Assembly: GCA_016873525.1 (NCBI GenBank)
Contig: VGXD01000051.1
Span: 1-10,362 of the forward strand
Source of the DNA: Nitrospira sp.
Lineage (GTDB): Bacteria > Nitrospirota > Nitrospiria > Nitrospirales > Nitrospiraceae
DNA: 10,362 nt
Reading direction: 5' to 3'
Part shown: positions 6,330-10,362 of the stretch, piece by piece
Layout: every line of letters begins with the position of its first letter
Position numbering within the stretch: position 1 is the first letter of the stretch
The notes under the pieces: model-generated
Seen by the model: the letters and a program-made list of their open reading frames with translations, nothing else
Databases searched by the model: none
Told to the model about the DNA's origin: nothing
Position numbers and translations under genes: made by a program

Positions 6330-7433
6330 ATGAAACGCACTCCTCTCTATGAAGGCCATGTTGCGGCCGGCGCCAAGCTGGTGGATTTCGCCGGTTGGGA
6401 GATGCCGATCCAGTATTCCGGCGTCGTGGACGAATACCAGACCGTCCGCACGGCAGCCGGTCTCTTCGATGTCAGCCACATGGGAAGGGTCCTGGTCTCC
6501 GGGCCAGGCGCCCTGCCCTTCCTCCAAGGCGTGACCACCAACGACGTGGCGAAACTGGCCGTGCTGGAATCCCACTATTCCATGGTCTGCAACCAGCAGG
6601 GCGGAATCCTGGACGACATCTTCGTCTATCGCATCAAGCCGCAAGAGTATTACCTCTGCGTCAATGCGTCGAATCGGGAGAAGATCGTGGCCTGGCTCAA
6701 GAAACAGGCTACCGGGGCTTCCGGGTTCACCATTGCCGATCGTTCCGCCGAGGTTGCGCAACTGGCGCTGCAAGGGCCGGCCTCCCGCGCGATCCTCAAC
6801 AACCTTGGGGTAAAGGCTATCGATGCGGTCAAGCCTCGCCACTGCCTGGAGGCCTCCCTCTGCGGTGCTGACGTGCTCATCACGCGCACAGGCTATACAG
6901 GCGAGCTGGGCTATGAGCTCTACCTGGCAGCGGATCGCGCCCTGTCGATCTGGAACGAGTTGCTCCGGGCCGGCAAGTCGGCCGGTCTCAAGCCGGCCGG
7001 GCTTGGCTCGCGCGACCTGCTCCGCCTGGAGATGGCCTATCTCTTGTATGGCAACGACATCTCGGAAGACATATCGCCCATCGAAGCCGGGGCTGGCTGG
7101 GTGGTCAACTTCGAGAAAGGCGACTTCATCGGCAGGGCGGTCTTGGCGAAGCAGAAGGACGGGGGGCTCACGCGACGCCTGGCGGCCTTCGAGCTGTTGC
7201 AAAAAGCTGTGCCTCGACATGGATTCAAGATTCTGGTGGATGGCGGGAAAGAAGTCGGCGAGGTCACCAGCGGGAATCTCTCCCCGATCCTCCAGAAAGG
7301 GATCGGGCTGGGCTATGTCCCTCCCGCCCTCGCCTCGGTCGGGTCCTCGTTCACGATAGACATCCGTGGCCGGGCCGTCCCGGCCGTCGTCGTCAAGCCG
7401 CCGTTTTACAAACGTAAGAACCGTGATGGGTGA
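6330..7433 (+). CDS. gcvT: Glycine cleavage system T protein (aminomethyltransferase)
   Basis: A 367-residue aminomethyltransferase, the usual length for GcvT. It transfers the methylene group from the aminomethyl-lipoyl arm of H protein to tetrahydrofolate and releases ammonia (EC 2.1.2.10), in the cytoplasm. The sequence is typical from end to end: MKRTPLYEGHVAAGAKLVDFAGWEMP, LFDVSHMG (45-52), TTNDV (69-73), the GGILDD segment (91-96) with the catalytic Asp (equivalent to Asp101 of E. coli), TGYTGELGYE (187-196), RDLLRLE (228-234) and KPPFYKRK at the end. I prefer ATG 6330, which matches the family N terminus and has GGAG (6317-6320) 9 bases upstream; ATG 6315 is in frame but would consume that RBS. 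No gcvH or gcvP is adjacent in this window. A repeat cluster precedes it, and heptamer repeats overlap its stop codon. Confidence 0.95.
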   Translation: MKRTPLYEGHVAAGAKLVDFAGWEMPIQYSGVVDEYQTVRTAAGLFDVSHMGRVLVSGPGALPFLQGVTTNDVAKLAVLESHYSMVCNQQGGILDDIFVYRIKPQEYYLCVNASNREKIVAWLKKQATGASGFTIADRSAEVAQLALQGPASRAILNNLGVKAIDAVKPRHCLEASLCGADVLITRTGYTGELGYELYLAADRALSIWNELLRAGKSAGLKPAGLGSRDLLRLEMAYLLYGNDISEDISPIEAGAGWVVNFEKGDFIGRAVLAKQKDGGLTRRLAAFELLQKAVPRHGFKILVDGGKEVGEVTSGNLSPILQKGIGLGYVPPALASVGSSFTIDIRGRAVPAVVVKPPFYKRKNRDG

Positions 7434-7492
7434 AGCGTGAAGTGTCAAGCGTGAGATGAAACACGAGATACGAACGACGAGATACGAGAAAC
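7430..7492. repeat. Nine tandem degenerate heptamers between gcvT and the Nudix gene
   Basis: The sequence divides without slips into nine 7-base units starting at 7430. Units one and two are GTGAAGC and GTGAAGT; units six and eight are both GAGATAC. Position 1 is G in 9/9 units, position 4 is A in 8/9 and position 7 is C in 7/9. The repeat drifts from a GTGAAGC type to a GAGATAC type along its length, and the gcvT stop TGA (7431-7433) lies within the first unit. It fills most of the 73-base gap. It resembles short tandemly repeated heptamers known from some bacterial genomes (the STRR of cyanobacteria, for example), but its function is unknown. Confidence 0.8.
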
Positions 7493-7506
7493 GGATTTAA
7501 GCTGCC

Positions 7507-8034
7507 ATGGTCAAAAATATCTTCAAAGGCCGCGTGCTGACCCTCAACCTGGAAACGATCCCACTTCCCAACGGATCCCACATTGAGTTGGAAATCATCC
7601 GCCATCCCGGCGCCGCCGCCATGGTGCCGATGAAGGATGACGGCACCGTCGTTCTGATCAAGCAATACCGCCATGCGGCAGGAGGCTTTATCTATGAGAT
7701 TCCAGCCGGCAAGCTGCACCCAGGCGAGGACCCGAAAGACTGCGCCCTGCGCGAGTTGGAGGAGGAAGTCGGCTACAAAGCCGCCAAGTTGGACCTCTTA
7801 TCCAGCCTCCTCACCGCGCCGGGCTTCGCCGACGAGGTCATCCACATTTACCTGGCAACAGGGCTCACGGTGGGCAAGCAACAGCTCGACCATGACGAAG
7901 TCCTCGACGTGGTCGAAATGCCTCTGGACAAGGCCCTGGCCATGATCACCGACGGCACCATCCGCGACGCCAAGACGATCGTTGGGGTGCAGATGGTCTA
8001 TCTGCGAGGGCGAAGCAAGGCATCAAAAAAGTAG
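7507..8034 (+). CDS. Nudix hydrolase, ADP-ribose pyrophosphatase-like
   Basis: A 175-residue Nudix enzyme with a perfect GX5EX7REUXEEXGU box at residues 68-90 (Gly68, Glu74, Arg82-Glu83, Glu86-Glu87, Gly89), which binds the catalytic Mg ions. The preceding YEIPAGK (63-69) and a proline (Pro105 in TAPGFADE) 15 residues after the box are hallmarks of ADP-ribose pyrophosphatases, which cut ADP-ribose to AMP and ribose 5-phosphate. The N-terminal strands (about 1-50) and VVLIKQYRHAAGG (48-60) also match the NudF/ADPRase branch. It is cytoplasmic and complete. No clear Shine-Dalgarno sequence is seen before ATG 7507; the heptamer repeat region lies just upstream. Related nucleotide-sugar substrates cannot be excluded. 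Confidence 0.88.
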   Translation: MVKNIFKGRVLTLNLETIPLPNGSHIELEIIRHPGAAAMVPMKDDGTVVLIKQYRHAAGGFIYEIPAGKLHPGEDPKDCALRELEEEVGYKAAKLDLLSSLLTAPGFADEVIHIYLATGLTVGKQQLDHDEVLDVVEMPLDKALAMITDGTIRDAKTIVGVQMVYLRGRSKASKK

Positions 8035-8164
8035 CCAACCGCGCTTTTCCCATCAAGCCGTACTTCTTCTCCCGCTAATCCAGCGAGAGGTCTCTGTCTG
8101 GAAGGGCGGGGGTGTGAGTAAGGTCTAGCAGGTTTGCCGCCAGACAAGCGCAGCTTGAATTTTG

Positions 8165-8196
8165 AGAGTGCCACGCCCGGAAGGGCGTGGCACTCT
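8165..8196. repeat. Perfect 14-bp hairpin in the convergent junction
   Basis: AGAGTGCCACGCCC (8165-8178) and its exact reverse complement (8183-8196) enclose a GGAA tetraloop. It lies in the 204-base gap between the Nudix gene (+) and the endonuclease gene (-), which otherwise shows only a weak 7-bp inverted pair (8095-8101 / 8140-8146). No T run follows on either strand, so it is not a classical intrinsic terminator. It may still limit read-through in both directions, or be one copy of a dispersed REP-like palindrome. Confidence 0.8.
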
Positions 8197-8238
8197 ACGC
8201 GAAATGGGAAAGAGGCTCTGAGACCGTCCTGCACTCCA

Positions 8239-9195
8239 TCACAAACTGCAAAGCCACCGCGTGATGGAAGCAATCTGGCCTTCGTCGGTCAGATTCGCGG
8301 CGTTCTCGATAACGCCGAGCTTGAGCAGAGTCCAAATTTCAGATGCCATCTTGGGTTCGATGGCCGCACCGATGAAAAACGTATGGGGCTTGTGCCCGTG
8401 CGTGGCGAACGCTTTACGAATTCTGTCGAGAGCCGTACGAGCCGTTTTCCAATGTTCGTCGGCCCCAGCCGGATCGATGCCGCCTTTCAACTCTCCCAGT
8501 GCAAGGTAGGCACGAGGATTCTTGCGCGTGTCTTTCGTGAGGTCTCCGGCTCGGCAATCAAACAACGAGAGATCGACGTTGTTGCGGAAAAACGGAACCG
8601 TGAGGTTATAGCGCAACGTACGTGGACCGTTCGGTGACATCCAGGATAGCCCCCGAAGATGAAGTTCAATATCCGCATCGTCCTCTGGGAGGCTTACCCA
8701 TGCGTTGGTCTGCGAGTGAAGCCACTGACAGGGTTTGCCAGCCAGCTTCAAGTGGGCGATGATGGACCGGGTGAGTTTTTTCTGTGCCATAAACCCGCCG
8801 ACGTTTCTCATCGATCCACCGAGCGTATCTCCCCGCGTGAGCAGGAATCGAAAGACCAGTTCCTCGACGAACCCGGCACCGGCTGGTTCCAGGAAGTTTT
8901 TGATGAGTCCGTCGATTGCCTCCCGCTTGTCCGACTCATCGAGATGGTTGGCCGCTTTGTCGGAGACCCCGGCGGCGGTCAGGAGCGCAGGTTGAAGTTC
9001 CTGAATTGCGAACAAGTCGGTGGGCGTCTTCGCACGCGAGGCCGCGGCCTTCAACGCTCTCGCCTCCGCGACAAACGGAGTCGCGCGTCGATTCTTCTCC
9101 AACGCGAGCGCGACGAATCCGGCCCGAACGGCTTCGTACGGGGTTTTGAGGTCGCGGCTGCTTGTGAGGTGCAGACGGTAGGGCTTCGTTTTCAC
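8239..9195 (-). CDS. Type II restriction endonuclease, AvaI/BsoBI-like (predicted CYCGRG)
   Basis: A 318-residue protein close in length to AvaI and BsoBI (about 315-323). The catalytic region reads LGELKGGIDPAGADEHWKTA (232-251): Glu235, Lys237 and His248 have the same spacing as Glu240, Lys242 and His253 of BsoBI, and Asp208 (in NNVDLSLFD) sits where Asp212 is expected, within one residue of register. These residues make up the PD-(D/E)xK-type metal site plus the His specific to this family. The enzyme would cut unmodified C^YCGRG. The start is GTG (9193-9195), directly after the methyltransferase stop, with GGAGGG 5 bases upstream; no ATG competes nearby. Such a coupled, weaker start placed after the methylase would favour modification before restriction. 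The family call is strong from these motifs; the exact recognition sequence is inferred. Confidence 0.82.
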   Translation of the reverse strand: MKTKPYRLHLTSSRDLKTPYEAVRAGFVALALEKNRRATPFVAEARALKAAASRAKTPTDLFAIQELQPALLTAAGVSDKAANHLDESDKREAIDGLIKNFLEPAGAGFVEELVFRFLLTRGDTLGGSMRNVGGFMAQKKLTRSIIAHLKLAGKPCQWLHSQTNAWVSLPEDDADIELHLRGLSWMSPNGPRTLRYNLTVPFFRNNVDLSLFDCRAGDLTKDTRKNPRAYLALGELKGGIDPAGADEHWKTARTALDRIRKAFATHGHKPHTFFIGAAIEPKMASEIWTLLKLGVIENAANLTDEGQIASITRWLCSL

Positions 9196-10362
9196 TCAGA
9201 CCCTCCGCCACACGTAGACGCATTTCCGCAACGGATCACGACCATGCGCGCCCATTTGCTGGCTGCTGTTTCCTTTTCCTTTCGGCAGGACCAGGATCTG
9301 TTCGACCCTAAACCCCAACCGCTCGGCAAGTTCGGACAGAATGATGTCCACGGAAACGCTTACGCCGGCGTACCGTACGTTGTCGTTGACCATGATGAGC
9401 GGCACGCCACGCTTGAGCACGCGGGCGCATTCGGCGATCACGCAAGCCATTTCGTAAAAGTAGCCCCGCACCATGCGCGGGATACCGTCATTGTTCAAGA
9501 GATCGAGTTCCTTCTGCGATTCGAGATACGCAAGAATGGCTTGGAGCAGTTCGTGCCCGTCGGCAGCCTCGATGGCAGACTTCCAATTCGGGTTCAGCGA
9601 TAGGAGGTCCTTGGCCCTGTTTTCAACCGTGCAACTGAGCATCTCTTGCCTGAGCCCGACGAGACCGTCCTCGTCCACGCCGAGCAAGGCGAGTTCGAGC
9701 GCGTAGGTCCGCGTGTAATCGTAGCGGTTGCAGTAGGGCGGCGAGGTGACAAGGCAATCGTACGTGGCCGCTTCGAGCGTCGGCAACACATCAAGGCACG
9801 ATCCCGTGTGCAACAGAATTTCGGTGTGGGCCCGGACCGTCCTGAACAAATCCTCCGGCGCCTCGGCTGCTCGAAGATCGGCGACGATTTCCTGCAATTT
9901 GGCGGCGATCGCTCTATCGAACGGCAGAATATTGCCTTTGTCGAACAGTTTCTTCCCAAGCCGTCTGCCCGAACGGTAGTCCCAACGAAGGTATTGTCCG
10001 TCTTTTCTGGTGTAGCTGATAGATTCAAGGATGCAGAGCAGGGCGAAGAAGAGAACGGCCTGGACGCGCTCGCCTTCCCGGCCGGACGCGCCGAGAAACC
10101 GTCCCATGCTCTCGATGGTTTCTTTCGGGTAGGCTCCCCGCGTGATCCGCAGTTCGTTGATCGGCTTCGCGGTCTTGTGATGCTTCCAGGGTCGCTCGTG
10201 GAGCCAGTGCGCTAGTCTCTCGATATCTTTAGACTGAATATCCCAGTCGATGAGCTGCTTCGTGGCGATCACCGTCTGGCCGATGGGTAACAACTCGATG
10301 CCTTCGGCCTTCATGCTGAAGGCACCGGCGGCAAAAAGAGCCGTCCCGCTTCCGGCAAACGG
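9196..10362 (-). CDS. DNA methyltransferase of the R-M system (TSPPY, probable N4-cytosine), 5' part outside window
   Basis: The frame is open to the right edge, giving 388 visible residues; the real start is beyond 10362. The first visible residues, PFAGSGTALFAAGA, are SAM-binding motif I, followed by GIELLP (motif II). The Met at 10314 therefore lies between these motifs and cannot be the start. TSPPYCNRYDY (about 205-215 of the visible part) is the catalytic motif IV, of the S-P-P-Y type usual for N4-cytosine (less often N6-adenine) methylases. The last part has GVPLIMVNDNVRYAG and a Lys/Ser-rich tail ending KCVYVWRRV. Motif I thus precedes motif IV with about 200 residues between, unlike the common beta-class order. 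It should protect the AvaI-like sites cut by the downstream gene, to which it is translationally linked. Confidence 0.85.
   Translation of the reverse strand, partial: PFAGSGTALFAAGAFSMKAEGIELLPIGQTVIATKQLIDWDIQSKDIERLAHWLHERPWKHHKTAKPINELRITRGAYPKETIESMGRFLGASGREGERVQAVLFFALLCILESISYTRKDGQYLRWDYRSGRRLGKKLFDKGNILPFDRAIAAKLQEIVADLRAAEAPEDLFRTVRAHTEILLHTGSCLDVLPTLEAATYDCLVTSPPYCNRYDYTRTYALELALLGVDEDGLVGLRQEMLSCTVENRAKDLLSLNPNWKSAIEAADGHELLQAILAYLESQKELDLLNNDGIPRMVRGYFYEMACVIAECARVLKRGVPLIMVNDNVRYAGVSVSVDIILSELAERLGFRVEQILVLPKGKGNSSQQMGAHGRDPLRKCVYVWRRV
9201..9206 (-). promoter_or_regulatory. Ribosome binding site supporting the GTG start of the endonuclease
   Basis: On the minus strand GGAGGG lies within the last codons of the methyltransferase gene. 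The spacer is TCTGA, which contains the methyltransferase stop, and the GTG follows immediately. The arrangement implies translational coupling of the two R-M genes. Confidence 0.65.

Noticed and set aside
6324..7448. Long minus-strand open frame (374 codons) opposite gcvT
   Set aside because: gcvT is unmistakable on the + strand; the antisense product has no family features and reads through the repeat tract.
7430..7492. CRISPR-like array
   Set aside because: The units are only 7 bases, contiguous and without spacers; no cas gene is present.
8095..8146. 7-bp inverted pair TGTCTGG/CCAGACA in the Nudix-endonuclease gap
   Set aside because: The arms are short and the loop is 38 bases; a match of this size is expected by chance.
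8165..8196. Classical rho-independent terminator
   Set aside because: The stem is ideal but no T run follows on either strand.
8659..9603. Plus-strand open frame (314 codons) across the restriction-modification genes
   Set aside because: It spans two well-supported minus-strand genes and their junction, and its product shows no domain.

Overview
The window is GC-rich (about 60% by eye) and densely packed with bacterial genes. Gene content (tandem BamE-like proteins, a long LOG-family protein, a beta-CASP nuclease, FIST, GcvT and Nudix proteins) together with short-period intergenic repeats suggests a Nitrospira-like bacterium. This is an inference from style and composition; no marker gene settles it.

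Layout. Positions 1-757 (+) hold two tandem, related BamE/SmpA-like envelope proteins; the first is cut by the left edge. A near-ideal promoter (766-794) then lies so close to the next ATG (803) that the mRNA is probably almost leaderless. From 803 to 4648 four tightly packed + strand genes look like one operon: a LOG-family nucleotide hydrolase, a metallo-beta-lactamase/beta-CASP RNase-like protein (ATGA overlap), a small membrane protein with a zinc ribbon, and an exported DmpA/P1-type (S58) self-processing aminopeptidase. A small 75-residue helical protein (4734-4961) and a FIST sensory-domain protein (4992-6191) follow.

Positions 6192-6329 hold an unusual inverted cluster of 8-9 base AAGT/ACTT units in front of gcvT (6330-7433). 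Directly after gcvT, overlapping its stop codon, are nine tandem degenerate heptamers (7430-7492), then an ADP-ribose pyrophosphatase-like Nudix hydrolase (7507-8034).

The right part is on the minus strand. It is a type II restriction-modification module resembling AvaI/BsoBI: a SAM-dependent methyltransferase with a TSPPY motif, running off the right edge, and a restriction endonuclease whose GTG start abuts the methyltransferase stop. The convergent junction (8035-8238) carries a perfect 14-bp hairpin without a U tract. CYCGRG, the AvaI/BsoBI target, was found only three times in the whole window by eye, far below what composition predicts. This supports the specificity assignment and suggests long exposure of the host to this activity. 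No tRNA, rRNA, transposase or CRISPR array was seen.
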